Shown piece after piece: positions 1 through 8,682 of a DNA stretch of 43,893 bases. The first letter of the stretch is position 1. Every line of letters starts with the position of its first letter. Both the position numbers and the translations under genes were made by a program. The notes below the pieces were generated by a model. That model did no database searches and had not been told where the DNA came from. It saw nothing but the letters and a program-made list of their open reading frames with translations. Origin of the DNA: Streptomyces sp. NRRL S-350 (GTDB lineage: Bacteria > Actinomycetota > Actinomycetes > Streptomycetales > Streptomycetaceae); the NCBI RefSeq assembly GCF_000719705.1, contig NZ_JOHO01000058.1, forward strand, positions 1-43,893, written 5' to 3'.

Positions 1-823
1 AGGCGGGGGTGGGAGGGCAGGTTGGGGTGGGAGGACACGTTGGGGCGGGGGTTCGTTGGACGACGTAGGAGCGGCGGTTGTGGAATCCGGTCACGCGGGC
101 TCCGCCGACGAGCAGGCCGCCGAGGGTGTGGCGCAGGGCCAGCCGCCAGGCGCGGGCGGCGCCGGGGTCCTTTCGGCGCAGCGCCTCGATGTCGTCGGGG
201 AGGTCGACGAGGACGGTGTCCGCGTCGGTGACGGTGCTCTCGGGGTGGCCGTCACGGTCGCGCAGCGCGTGCTCGGCGTCGGCGGGGACGGGCGCGAGCG
301 GGCGTTGGCCACCGGCCGCGGCGACGACTCCGGGGTCGGTCAGCTGCCAGGCGGCCAGGACGCGGTCGGACTCGTCGCCTTCGTTGATGGCGTCGTCCAT
401 GGCGCCGTAGAACGACGGCAGGTACTCCTGGGGGCGGGCGCCGAGCTTGACGAGGTTGAAGTGGGCGTTGCGGCGGATCAGCGGGTCGTAGGTCCAGGTG
501 ATCTGCTGCAGGCCGCGGTCCAGGGCCCACTGGCGTTGGTGCAGTTTGAGTGCGAGGCCGATGCCTCGTCCTGCGGCGGCGCCGGTGATGTGGGAGTGCA
601 GGGTGGTGCCGCCGGGAGCGGCGAAGAAGCCGATGGAGGCGCCGACCATCCGTCCGCCTTCGTAGGCGGCGGCCACGTAGTTGCCGGCGTGGGACAGGGC
701 GCGCATGACTTCGACGGGGACGGGGCTGTTGCCGTCCTCGATGCCCCAGATGTCGGCGTACAGCCGGTCGACGGCGTGGAGATCGTCGAGGTGGTGGAGT
801 TCGCGCACGTGCAGGCCGGTCAT
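1..823 (-). CDS. GNAT-superfamily acetyltransferase, 3'-truncated by window edge
   Basis: The minus-strand frame opening with ATG at 823 stays open to the left edge, so the C-terminus is missing. The visible 274 residues begin MTGLHVRELHHLDDLHAV and carry a GNAT core: YVAAAYEGGRMVGASIGF near residues 50-67, then a helix with GRGIGLALK that matches the acetyl-CoA pyrophosphate-binding R/Q-x-x-G-x-G/A loop. It resembles the predicted acetyltransferases of COG3375. The ATG overlaps the stop of the upstream M20 peptidase by 4 bp (ATGA), so the two are translationally coupled. The last visible 20 or so residues are rich in Pro, Thr and Cys and come from a G-rich imperfect repeat, either a natural tail or an unusual extension. 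The substrate cannot be read from the sequence; the neighbours suggest an amino acid or peptide. The family call is firm, the substrate unknown. Confidence 0.82.
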   Translation of the reverse strand, partial: MTGLHVRELHHLDDLHAVDRLYADIWGIEDGNSPVPVEVMRALSHAGNYVAAAYEGGRMVGASIGFFAAPGGTTLHSHITGAAAGRGIGLALKLHQRQWALDRGLQQITWTYDPLIRRNAHFNLVKLGARPQEYLPSFYGAMDDAINEGDESDRVLAAWQLTDPGVVAAAGGQRPLAPVPADAEHALRDRDGHPESTVTDADTVLVDLPDDIEALRRKDPGAARAWRLALRHTLGGLLVGGARVTGFHNRRSYVVQRTPAPTCPPTPTCPPTPA

Positions 824-1950
824 TGCGTCGCTCCGATGAGGTGGGCCAGCAGCCGGGCTCGTTCCGGCAGGTGGGCGGTGCGGACGTGCTCGTGGTCGGC
901 GTGGGCGCCGTCGCCGACGGCACCGAGGCCGTCGAGGGTGGGGCAGCCGGTGCCGGCGGTGTAGTTGCCGTCGGATGCGCCGCCGACGGCGACTTGCCGC
1001 AGAGGGCCGTACCCGAGGCGGCTGGCGAGCCGGTCGGCGAGGGCGAACAGGTGGGCGGAGGCGGCGGCTTCCAGGGGTGGGCGGTTGGGGCCGCCGCTGA
1101 TCGCGAGGCTCGCTCCGGGCAGGTGCGGGGTCAGGGAGCGGACGAGGCGGTCCACGGTGTCCTGCGCGGCGAGGGTGGGGACGCGGACGTCGATGTTGAG
1201 TTCGGCGCGGGCCGGGACGGTGTTGTTCGCGCTGCCCGCGGACATCAGGGTGGGGGTGAGCGTGGTGCCCTTTCCGGTGTCCGCGGCGATGGCGTCCAGA
1301 GCGAGGATCTGGTGGGCGAGTTCGATCGCCGCGTTGATGCCCTTCTCGGGTTCGAGGCCGGAGTGGGCCGCACGGCCGTGCACGGCCAGGTCGTAGCCGG
1401 ACACGCCTTTGCGGCTGGTCTTCAGCGCCCCGCCGGGCCCGGAGGGCTCCAGGACGAAGGTGGCTGCGCACCGGCGGGCGAGGTCTTCGATGAGCCCACG
1501 GGAGGTGTCGGAGCCGGTTTCCTCGTCGCCGGTGACCAGGACGCAGACGCCGTCGAGCGAGGGCAACAGGGTGAGGGCGTGGAACATCTGCACCAGGCCG
1601 GCCTTCATGTCGAAGACGCCGGGGCCGCGGGCGATGCCGTTCTCGACGGCCCACGGGTGCGTGGCCAGGGAGCCGATCGGCCAGACGGTGTCGTGGTGGC
1701 CGAGCAGCAGGATCCGCGGCGCACCGAAGGTCCACTGGACGTGGGTGACGCCGCCGGTCACAAGGATCTGCGGTGGGGTGTCGAGCAGCCGGCCGCCCTG
1801 GGCCGCGACGGTGCGCGCGCTGCGGCCGACGGCCTCCAGGTCGGCGGAGTACGACTCGCAGGTGACGAGCTCTTCCAGGTCGGCCAGCATGGCGTCGAGG
1901 TCGGGTGTGCGGTCGGTGCACGGGGCGGGCGGTTCGAAGTCAACCGGCAC
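820..1950 (-). CDS. M20-family metallopeptidase, carboxypeptidase G2-like
   Basis: A 376-residue cytoplasmic zinc hydrolase of the M20/M28 clan, closest in layout to glutamate carboxypeptidase (CPG2) and ArgE/DapE. The metal-ligand motifs are in order: GHHDTVW near residue 125, GVFDMKAG near 155 (bridging Asp), GDEETGS near 183 (catalytic Glu), FVLEPSG near 207, and a C-terminal HADHEH. The dimerisation insert starts around KTSRKGV. The GTG start is backed by GGAGG seven bases upstream. It probably removes a C-terminal residue, perhaps glutamate, from short peptides or N-acyl amino acids in the cytoplasm. It lies downstream of a membrane dipeptidase and overlaps a GNAT gene, so it is likely part of a peptide-scavenging operon. 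The exact substrate is inferred only. Confidence 0.9.
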   Translation of the reverse strand: MPVDFEPPAPCTDRTPDLDAMLADLEELVTCESYSADLEAVGRSARTVAAQGGRLLDTPPQILVTGGVTHVQWTFGAPRILLLGHHDTVWPIGSLATHPWAVENGIARGPGVFDMKAGLVQMFHALTLLPSLDGVCVLVTGDEETGSDTSRGLIEDLARRCAATFVLEPSGPGGALKTSRKGVSGYDLAVHGRAAHSGLEPEKGINAAIELAHQILALDAIAADTGKGTTLTPTLMSAGSANNTVPARAELNIDVRVPTLAAQDTVDRLVRSLTPHLPGASLAISGGPNRPPLEAAASAHLFALADRLASRLGYGPLRQVAVGGASDGNYTAGTGCPTLDGLGAVGDGAHADHEHVRTAHLPERARLLAHLIGATQ

Positions 1951-2142
1951 GGGTGGTCCTCCAGACTGGGTCGATCACCACGGTAGGCAGCGCCGTGAGG
2001 TGGGAGTTCGTGGCCGGATCACAACCTGCGCGGCGGGTTCGTTCGCGCGTCCCAACTGCCGGTGGCCGGGGGGCGTAGGGGGAAAGGGAGGGTGCCCGGC
2101 GGCAGGGCCGGCCGGGCACCAGGGACAGCAGCGGTCGGGCGT

Positions 2143-3168
2143 TCAGCCCATGTGGTCCGCCATGAGGCGGCGCAGGTTACCGCCGAGGATCTTCAGGATG
2201 TCCTCCTCGGGCATGCCCCGGGCCACCAGCGCCTCGGTGACCAGTGGCATGCCGGCCGGGCCTTCCAGGCCGGGGAAGTCGAACACGGGATCCCCGTCGT
2301 CGAGGAATTCGCAGCAGGGCGGCGTGACGTCGGTGATGACCTCGCGCACGAAGTCCGCTCCGAGACCGACGTGGTCGGTCCCGGCGACGGCGGCGAGGTG
2401 CTCGATGTGGTCGACGATCCGGTCCGTGCTCACCTCGTCCTGCCGGTCGGTGAGGAAGTCCGGTACGAAGTTCACGCAGACCACACCGCCGGTCGCGGCC
2501 ACGCCGCGGATCTGGGCGTCGGTGAGGTTGCGGTGGTGGTCGCGCAGCGCGCGGGCGCAGGAGTGGGTGGCGATCAGTGGCCGGGTGGCGAGTTCCAGGA
2601 CGTGGGCCACGCCGCTCGCCCCGAGGTGGGAGACGTCGAAGAGCATGCCGAGGCGTTCCATCTCGCGGAGCGCCTCGACGCCGGGGGTGGTGAGGCGGCT
2701 GCCGGTGGCGTCCTCGCGGCTGCCGTCGGCCAGCGGGGTGCGGCCCCAGTGCGCGATGGAGGCGATCCGTACGCCGAGCCGGTACAGGGTGGAGAACAGT
2801 TCGACGGAGGCGTCGATGCCCGGGGCGCTCTCCAGGGCCAGTACGAGGGCGATCCGGTCCTGGGCGAGGGCGGCGTCGATGTCGGCTCCGTTCAGGCACA
2901 GGGCGACCTCGTCGTGGTTGGCCTCGGCGAGGACGTGGGCGCACTCGATCATCCGCAGGGTCTGCCGGAGGGCGCCTTCGGGGCGGTACTGGTCGTCGAT
3001 GAAGACCGGCAGGACCTGCAAGTCGATGCCGCCTTCGCGCAGTTGCGGCAGCCACCGCTCACGGAAGAACGCGCCCCAGCGCTTCGGCGGGCGGGCGGCG
3101 ACGGCCATCAGGAGGTCGTTGTGGGCATCCGCGACGACGGCGCGGTGGTGCAGATCCAGCGAGGACAA
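2143..3168 (-). CDS. membrane dipeptidase (peptidase M19, renal dipeptidase family)
   Basis: A 341-residue binuclear zinc dipeptidase. The N-terminal VADAHNDLL supplies the HxD metal pair; other family signatures are ALESAPGID (bridging Glu), DVSHLGASGVAHVLE, ATHSCARAL, DHRN-like DHHRN, and GLGADFV near the C-terminus. M19 enzymes hydrolyse dipeptides, including those with a C-terminal D-residue. No signal peptide is visible, so a cytoplasmic form is likely despite the family name. I chose the TTG at 3168 because GAAAGG sits eight bases upstream and the N-terminal HND motif needs this frame. Downstream on the same strand are the M20 peptidase and GNAT genes; upstream is a broken oligopeptide ABC ATPase. 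The context is peptide uptake and breakdown, and the nearby aspartate racemase hints at D-amino-acid-containing peptides. Confidence 0.92.
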   Translation of the reverse strand: MSSLDLHHRAVVADAHNDLLMAVAARPPKRWGAFFRERWLPQLREGGIDLQVLPVFIDDQYRPEGALRQTLRMIECAHVLAEANHDEVALCLNGADIDAALAQDRIALVLALESAPGIDASVELFSTLYRLGVRIASIAHWGRTPLADGSREDATGSRLTTPGVEALREMERLGMLFDVSHLGASGVAHVLELATRPLIATHSCARALRDHHRNLTDAQIRGVAATGGVVCVNFVPDFLTDRQDEVSTDRIVDHIEHLAAVAGTDHVGLGADFVREVITDVTPPCCEFLDDGDPVFDFPGLEGPAGMPLVTEALVARGMPEEDILKILGGNLRRLMADHMG

Positions 3169-3249
3169 CGGCGGGGCCTTTCGCGAGAGGGTCAGGGGGG
3201 CAGGGGTCCGGCGGGCCGCACGGGGGCGGTCCGCCGGGCCGACGGCGTG

Positions 3250-3576
3250 TCAGGCGCGGGCGAGGGTGGGGACGGCTTCGAGCAGGGCGCGGGTGTAGGC
3301 GTCCTCGGGGCGGGTGATGACGTCGTCGACGGGCCCCGCCTCGACGAGACGGCCGGCCCGCATGACGGCGACGGTGTCGCAGACGTAGCGAACCACGGCC
3401 AGGTTGTGGGAGATGAACAGCATGGTGAGGCCGAGTTCGGCCCGCAGGTCGCGCAGCAGGTTGAGGACCGCACCTTGCACGGACACGTCCAGGGCGGAGG
3501 TGATCTCGTCCGCGATCAGCACGTCGGGCCGGGCCGCCAGCGCCCGCGCGATGGCGACGCGCTGACGCTGGCCACC
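3250..3576 (-). pseudogene. C-terminal fragment of an oligopeptide/dipeptide ABC transporter ATPase
   Basis: About 108 codons match the C-terminal half of DppD/OppD-type ATPases. They begin inside the signature loop ([13 protein letters not shown]) and continue with Walker B ([12 protein letters not shown], where the usual DEPTSALD has Ile for Pro), the H-loop ([10 protein letters not shown]) and a normal terminus. The Walker A half is absent. Upstream of the signature the frame stays open for about 45 codons, but that part has no ATPase character and is antisense to a different coding fragment at 3570-3747. The gene therefore ends abruptly at a recombination junction near 3575. No permease or substrate-binding gene is present in the window, so the transporter is dead here. 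Confidence 0.85.
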
Positions 3577-3747
3577 TTCTCCCCGAACGCCGCCCACGAG
3601 CGCGGCCTGCGCCGACTGGACGGGAAGGGCATCGAGCGGCTGTCCACCAAGGAGCTGTTCTACGACTGGGTGCGCACCATCGAGGCCGCCGAAGCCTTCC
3701 ACGACGCCCACCCCGGCCTCGCCGTCCCGCCGGGCGTACGCATGTGA
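3570..3747 (+). pseudogene. C-terminal fragment of an unrecognised protein at a deletion junction
   Basis: On the plus strand the last roughly 58 codons before the TGA at 3745 read like a real protein tail ([19 protein letters not shown], later [18 protein letters not shown], ending VPPGVRM), with ordinary amino-acid composition and strong third-position GC. The matching upstream part is missing: the sequence switches at about 3570-3580 to the antisense of an ABC ATPase. I do not recognise the family. It most likely marks the far side of a deletion that removed the 5' part of this gene together with the N-terminal half of the ATPase and the rest of the transporter. Confidence 0.55.
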
Positions 3748-3777
3748 CCCGGCCGGCCTCCGCCGGGGCGCGCTTCG

Positions 3778-5421
3778 CTAGAGGCGGGTCGCACCGTTGC
3801 GCGGACCGAGCAGCCGCAACTGGAGCATCGCGGCGAACCGGGCGGAGGGATCCTGCAGGTCGATCCGGCCGACCTCGGCGACCCGGCGGATGCGGTAGCG
3901 GAAGGTGTTGGGATGGACGAACACGCTGCCCGAGGCGGCGATGACGTCCCCGAACGCCTCCAGCCACGCCCAGAGGGTCTCCACCAGGTGCGCGTTGTGC
4001 TTGGCGTCGTAGGCGACCAGGCGGGCCAGCGGGCCCGCCAGCTCGTCGCGGTTGGCCGCCGCCAGGTCCTTCAACTCCAGCAGCAGCGCATCCGGGTACA
4101 CGTCGGCGATCGACGCCACCTGCAGGTCGGGGCGGCTGGTGAACAGCACGCGCAGCGCCCGGTCGGCGTTGGTCCGCGAGCGGGCCAGCGCCGCGGGCTC
4201 CTCGGCCACCGAGCCGACCGCGATGACGGCGCCGGCGCGCTCCCCGGTGCGTTGCAGGAACTCCGTCCCGATCTGCACCGCGCGGTCACGGCCCCGGGCC
4301 GCGTCTCCCAGTACGGGCAGCAGGGCGTAGGCGGTCTCACCGAGCAGGGCGACGGCGGAGCGCGGATGCACGGCGGTGAGGTGGACGGCCAGGGCGCTGG
4401 TCAGGCGCTGGCGGTCGGCGGCGAGCTGGGCGTGGTCCTCGTCCGGCCGGTGGGCCAGTCCGAGGGCCATGACGAGCACCGCCTCCCCCGCCAGCCCCAG
4501 GCGGCCCAGGGCCTCGGCCGCGCCGGACCCGCCTTCCAGGGCGGTGGCGAGCAGATCGGCGCGCAAGCGGTTCTCGGCATCCGCCCCCGCTCGCACCCGC
4601 AGCATGTGCAGGGCCACCAGTTTGGCCGCCTCCTTGAAGGCGTTCTCCCGGGCCGGCGTGAGCGGCTCCCTCACCGCGGCCCACATCGACCCGAGGACCT
4701 CGTCGCCCGCCCGCACCGCGACCGCCACGCGCGGAATGGCCGTCTCGCCCTCGCTGATCGTCGCGGGAGCGATCTTGACCGGGTCCTCGCTGCGGTAGAT
4801 CTCCTTGAAGACGCCGCGGCTCTCCAGGATGCGGACGTACCCGTCGGGCACCTGCCGGGCGAGGATGGTCGCCACCCGCGAGGAGTCGGCCTCGTCCTGC
4901 CGACCGGAGAACGCGAGGATCCGCTGGCGCCGGTCCTCGATCGTGACGGGGGCGTCCAGCAGTGTCGCCACGGCGTTGGCGAGCGCGAACAGGTCGCCGG
5001 AGGGCACCCCGCCGAGCGTGCTGCCGCTCTCCTCCCCCACGTCGCCCTCGGCCAGCAGGGTGCGCAGCATCGCCGCCAGCTGGGCCCACGAGGCGCCCGG
5101 AGTCAGCGAGAGCAGCGCCACCCCGGTCTCGTCCGAGGCCGCCCGCAGCACCGGATCGGCCGCGACGGGGCCGCGCACCACCAGCGCCGCGCTGCGGTGG
5201 ATCCGCAACGCGGACAGCAGGGGGACGATCTCGTCCGCACCCCGTACGGCGGTGGCCAGGACGATGGCGGACGGCGGATACGACTGCTCGTCGTACGGGT
5301 CGTGGATCGCCACGCCGCTGATCTCCCGCACCGCACCCACATCGCCGTGGACCAGGTCGAGGAGCGTCGAGCCGAGGTCGTCCAGGACGCGGCTGAGGCT
5401 TTTCGGGGGGTGCGTCGGCAT
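3778..5421 (-). CDS. PucR-family transcriptional regulator
   Basis: A protein of about 547 residues. The N-terminal half is a PucR/purine-catabolism-type sensory region, followed by a GGDEF-like CdaR segment (LLATALEGGSGAAEALGRL through QIGTEFLQRTGER). The C-terminal PucR helix-turn-helix is clear: LLELKDLAAANRDELAGPL, then LVETLWAWLEAFGDV, VHPNTFRYRIRRVAEV and a closing LQLRLLG. This is the standard architecture of actinobacterial PucR activators of nitrogen-compound catabolism. Two in-frame ATGs are close together. The first (5433) has GGAG directly against it, so I prefer 5421, though this is not decisive. The racemase lies 64 bp upstream on the same strand and the broken ABC gene downstream. 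It probably controls this peptide/amino-acid locus; the effector is unknown. Confidence 0.9.
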   Translation of the reverse strand: MPTHPPKSLSRVLDDLGSTLLDLVHGDVGAVREISGVAIHDPYDEQSYPPSAIVLATAVRGADEIVPLLSALRIHRSAALVVRGPVAADPVLRAASDETGVALLSLTPGASWAQLAAMLRTLLAEGDVGEESGSTLGGVPSGDLFALANAVATLLDAPVTIEDRRQRILAFSGRQDEADSSRVATILARQVPDGYVRILESRGVFKEIYRSEDPVKIAPATISEGETAIPRVAVAVRAGDEVLGSMWAAVREPLTPARENAFKEAAKLVALHMLRVRAGADAENRLRADLLATALEGGSGAAEALGRLGLAGEAVLVMALGLAHRPDEDHAQLAADRQRLTSALAVHLTAVHPRSAVALLGETAYALLPVLGDAARGRDRAVQIGTEFLQRTGERAGAVIAVGSVAEEPAALARSRTNADRALRVLFTSRPDLQVASIADVYPDALLLELKDLAAANRDELAGPLARLVAYDAKHNAHLVETLWAWLEAFGDVIAASGSVFVHPNTFRYRIRRVAEVGRIDLQDPSARFAAMLQLRLLGPRNGATRL

Positions 5422-5485
5422 GTGGCTGATCATCTCCGCAGGCTAGGACTGCCGGAGCCCTGCACGTTCGTACGTGCCGACAAGG

Positions 5486-6235
5486 CTAACCACGGGTGCT
5501 CGTCGCCTCGGACGAAAGCTCCCGTGGGGATCGCCACAGCCGGGCGACGATCACGTCGACCAGGGCGTCGGTCGAGTCGACCAGCGGCAGCACCCGTGAC
5601 GCCGGGCCACTGACCAGCGGGATCTCGGTGCAGGCCGCGACGACCGCCTGCGCGCCCTGCTCCTTGAGCAGCTCTGCGGCGCGGGCGATCCGCTGCTCCG
5701 CGCCGGACAGCCCCGCGCCGGCCTTCACCGTCCGGATCGCCGGGTCCACGCAGTCCCACTGCACCTCCGGCGGCACCTGGAGCACGTCGACGCCGAGCCG
5801 CTCCCCCGCCTGCTCGTAGAGCCGGGCCCGCCGGGTGCCGCGAGTGGCGAGGACGCCCACGCGCTCCACGCCCGGCGCCGTGCGGGCGGCTGCGGCCACG
5901 GCGGCCTCCACCATGTCCAGGACTTCGACGCCGACGGCCCGCGACACCTGGCCCAGGTAGGCGTGGGCCGTGTTGCACGGAACCGCGATGCAACCGGCCC
6001 CCGCCCGGCGCAGCCACCGCGCGCCCGCCACCATCGCCGGCACCGGCGACGGCCCGCCGCCCAGGAGCGCCGCCGTCCGGTCCGGCACCCGGGGATCGGC
6101 CCACATCAACACCGGCAGGTGCTCCTGGTCGGTGCCGGCCGGAGTGCGCTCGACGAGCCGGCGGTAGAAGTCGGCCGTCGCCAGCGGGCCCATGCCGCCG
6201 AGGACACCGAGGACAGGGGTTCGGACGTGGCTCAA
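5486..6235 (-). CDS. aspartate/glutamate racemase family protein
   Basis: A 249-residue cofactor-independent amino-acid racemase of the Asp/Glu/hydantoin racemase superfamily. The N-terminus LGVLGGMGPLATADF is the aspartate-racemase signature. The two catalytic cysteines are present in VPCNTAHAYL (about residue 85) and ACTEIPLV (about residue 197), so the enzyme should be active. I chose the TTG at 6235 because GAGAGG lies about nine bases upstream and the glycine-rich motif starts ten codons later; longer frames upstream show no conserved sequence. The PucR regulator follows 64 bp downstream on the same strand. Alongside two peptidases it suggests use, or detoxification, of D-aspartate or D-glutamate released from peptides. 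Confidence 0.9.
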   Translation of the reverse strand: MSHVRTPVLGVLGGMGPLATADFYRRLVERTPAGTDQEHLPVLMWADPRVPDRTAALLGGGPSPVPAMVAGARWLRRAGAGCIAVPCNTAHAYLGQVSRAVGVEVLDMVEAAVAAAARTAPGVERVGVLATRGTRRARLYEQAGERLGVDVLQVPPEVQWDCVDPAIRTVKAGAGLSGAEQRIARAAELLKEQGAQAVVAACTEIPLVSGPASRVLPLVDSTDALVDVIVARLWRSPRELSSEATSTRG

Positions 6236-6607
6236 CGGATGCCGCCTCTCGGACTGGATGTGGCCCTGCCGATCCTGGCCGCCTCCACGGCCCGGCGGCT
6301 CGTCGTCGGCTCCAAAGCCCACCCGGGCCGTTCGGTCCGGGCGCCAAGGCGTGGGCCCGGCGCCGGGCGCCGCCGGTTCGCGACGGCACGGGCCGCTTCC
6401 GGTCCACGGGGACGAGAGCCCCGGGCACACCTGGGGGTCGTCCTCGGCCGACCGGTCAGGCCCGCTCGACGCAGAACAGCGGCGGTGTGAACGCAGCCCG
6501 GGACCGACGGACCGCGGTCGTCCCCGCCGTCCCGGGCACCGGGGCGCCGCCACCTCCGCGTACCGGGTCGAGGGCGCCGCCTCCGAGGACGGCCGGAAGA
6601 AGGGCGG
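6236..6607. other. intergenic region, no gene seen
   Basis: This 372-bp stretch lies between the racemase start and the SARP-regulator stop, both minus strand, and should carry the racemase promoter. Several overlapping frames are open because of the high GC content, but none has a plausible ribosome site, a recognisable motif or a protein-like composition. I find no convincing hairpin or repeat. Confidence 0.6.
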
Positions 6608-8545
6608 TCACTCCATGTCGGCGCATGCCTCCGCCTCCGCCAGGTACCGCGCCACCGGCCCCAGCGTCAGCATCCCGCTCGCCCCGCCCGCCTGTTCGGT
6701 GCGGGCGGCACGCAGGGCCGTTGCCGCGCGGGCGGCGACCGGGCGCTCGCCGAGGCGGGCGGCGGCGTGGGCGGTCAGGCACCAGAGTGCCTCCTGCATG
6801 TGGTCGAGGGGCGGTTCGGGCGCCGTGGTCAGGGCGGTACGGGCCTCGTCGGGCCGGTCGCGGGCGAGCAGCACCAAGGGTTGGGTCCAGGGACGGTAGG
6901 GGCCCCAGTCGAGGGCGGGATCGGTGGGCGCGGGTCGGCCGTGCAGGAGGCGCAGGCCCAGCAAGGCGAGGGGGAACAGGCCCCGGTGCAGGCCCGGCAT
7001 GCCCGCCGTCGCGGCGAGGGCGTCATCGGCGGCGCGGTAGTGGGCCGCGGCGGTGGCGGCGGTCGGTCCGCCGGGTTCGGTGCTGCGGGCGGCCGTGACC
7101 CGGGCCCGGAACCAGGCGGTGAGGACGGGGACGAGGGATGCCTCGGTGACGGCGGCGAGCTGCTCGGCGGCCTCGGCGTGCGCGGTCGCGGCGTCGAGGT
7201 CGCCGAGGGCGGAGGCGGACTGCAGGCGGATGAGCCGGCCGAGCACGGCGAAGTTCGGCAGCTCGTGCCTGGTGGCCAGGTCGAGGATCTCGGCGCCGAC
7301 CACGTCCCGTCCCGCCGCGAGTCCGGGGCGGGTGAAGGACTGGAGGAACACGCCGTTGAGGGCGAAGGCCAGCAGGGCGGGATCACCCAGCTTCCGGGCC
7401 AGTGCCTCCGCTTCGCGTGCCGCCAGTCCGGCGCGCCTCGGTGCGGTGCCGGACAGGTCGGCGCTGCGGCTCTCGACCGCGACGGTGGCCAGCAGGCGGG
7501 CGCGCAGGTCGGCGGGGCCGTGGGGGCCGAGCGCGGTGAGCGTGCGCTCGGCCGCCTCGACGACCGCGCGCGACTGTTCGGGGTCGTCGGCCCGGCTCCA
7601 GAGCGCGGGCACGTCGTAGGCGCCTATGACGCGGGCGGTCAGGACGGTGTCCCCGGTACGCTCCGCCGCCCGGAGGGCGGCGAGGCGGTCGCGCCGCGAG
7701 TGGACGAGGGCGTCACCGCCCGCCAGGGCCAGGGTGCGGGCCAGTTCGACGGTGGTGCGCGGGCCGAAGCGGGCGTCGGTGGTCCACACGGTGCGCGGGG
7801 GCTGGAGCGTCGTGGCTCCGTGGAGGATGTCCGTCTCCAGGCGCCGGAGGTCGGCACCCGGGTCGAGCCCGAGCTGGTCCACGAGCATCGTGCGGGCGCG
7901 TCGGAGGGTGGCCAGTGCGTCTGCCTGACGGCCCGCCCGGTGCAGTGCGCGGGCCAGCAGTCCCCAGGCCGGCTCGCGCCAGGGGTGTTCGGTGACGTGG
8001 GCGCCGAGTTCGGCGACGAGTTCGGCTCCTGAACCGGAGTCGAGGAGGAGGCGGGCGCGCAGTTCCGTCCCCTCCAGTCTCAGTTCCTCCAGCCGGGTCC
8101 GTTCGCGCCGGGCCCACGCGGCGGCGGTCACGTCGGCGTAGGCCGGGCCGCGCCAGGCGGCGAGGGCCGCGTCGAGGTCGGTCAGCGCCTCGGGGGTGCG
8201 CCGGGCGCGAGCCAGGGCGTCCTCGAAGCGGTGGGCGTCCACATCGCCCCGCGGCAGGCACAGCGCGTAGCCGGGACCCTGCGTGATGAGGATGCGCGGC
8301 GGGGTGCGGGGCGGCCGGTCGGGTTCGACGGCGCGGCGCAGCGCGGCGACGAACGTACGCAACGCCCCCACGGCGCGCACCGGCGGTTCGGCCCACAGGT
8401 CGTCCACGAGGGTGTCGGTGGGGACCATCCGTCCTTCGGCGGCGACGAGCCGGGCGAGCACCTCGCGGTGGCGGGGTCCGCCCAGGTCGACCGGGGTGCC
8501 GTCGTCGCGGAGGGCCCGCACCGCGCCGAGTACGTCGATTCGCAT
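6608..8545 (-). CDS. SARP/AfsR-type regulator without an NB-ARC domain
   Basis: A 645-residue regulator. Residues 1-95 form an OmpR-like winged helix (RIDVLGAVRAL, GGPRHREVLARL, DTLVDDLW, GALRTFVAALRR). Residues 95-240 form a bacterial transcriptional activator domain (HRFEDALARAR, EELRLEGTELRARLLLDSG, EPAWGLLARALHRAGRQADAL, QLGLDPGADLRRLE). The C-terminal 400 residues are alpha-helical and alanine-rich, TPR-like, with no P-loop. This differs from full-length AfsR and resembles medium-length SARP-like regulators. The start was set at the ATG of MRIDVLG because the family begins there; the in-frame ATG nine bases upstream is an alternative, and neither has an ideal Shine-Dalgarno spacing. It is divergent from an alpha/beta hydrolase gene with 137 bp between them, so it likely controls that gene. 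No biosynthetic cluster adjoins it. Confidence 0.88.
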   Translation of the reverse strand: MRIDVLGAVRALRDDGTPVDLGGPRHREVLARLVAAEGRMVPTDTLVDDLWAEPPVRAVGALRTFVAALRRAVEPDRPPRTPPRILITQGPGYALCLPRGDVDAHRFEDALARARRTPEALTDLDAALAAWRGPAYADVTAAAWARRERTRLEELRLEGTELRARLLLDSGSGAELVAELGAHVTEHPWREPAWGLLARALHRAGRQADALATLRRARTMLVDQLGLDPGADLRRLETDILHGATTLQPPRTVWTTDARFGPRTTVELARTLALAGGDALVHSRRDRLAALRAAERTGDTVLTARVIGAYDVPALWSRADDPEQSRAVVEAAERTLTALGPHGPADLRARLLATVAVESRSADLSGTAPRRAGLAAREAEALARKLGDPALLAFALNGVFLQSFTRPGLAAGRDVVGAEILDLATRHELPNFAVLGRLIRLQSASALGDLDAATAHAEAAEQLAAVTEASLVPVLTAWFRARVTAARSTEPGGPTAATAAAHYRAADDALAATAGMPGLHRGLFPLALLGLRLLHGRPAPTDPALDWGPYRPWTQPLVLLARDRPDEARTALTTAPEPPLDHMQEALWCLTAHAAARLGERPVAARAATALRAARTEQAGGASGMLTLGPVARYLAEAEACADME

Positions 8546-8682
8546 ACCCTCCATCTTCCGTGTCAGGGGCCGGCTGCGCCGAAGCGTACTGATCGGCTGC
8601 TGATCGCCGTCGCCCATGCTGGCCCGGTCAGTCCTCGGACCAAGGATTTCGCCGGTCCACCGACCCCAGGAAGGGGCCTTTC

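Noticed and set aside
56..964. Long plus-strand frame opposite the GNAT gene, and many similar long frames across the window
   Set aside because: They mirror minus-strand genes with clear motifs; in DNA of this GC content the opposite-strand frames stay open. Their translations are dominated by Gly, Ala, Arg and Val without motifs.
6236..6607. Small gene or remnant between racemase and SARP regulator
   Set aside because: Open frames exist on both strands, but none has a ribosome site or a recognisable motif.
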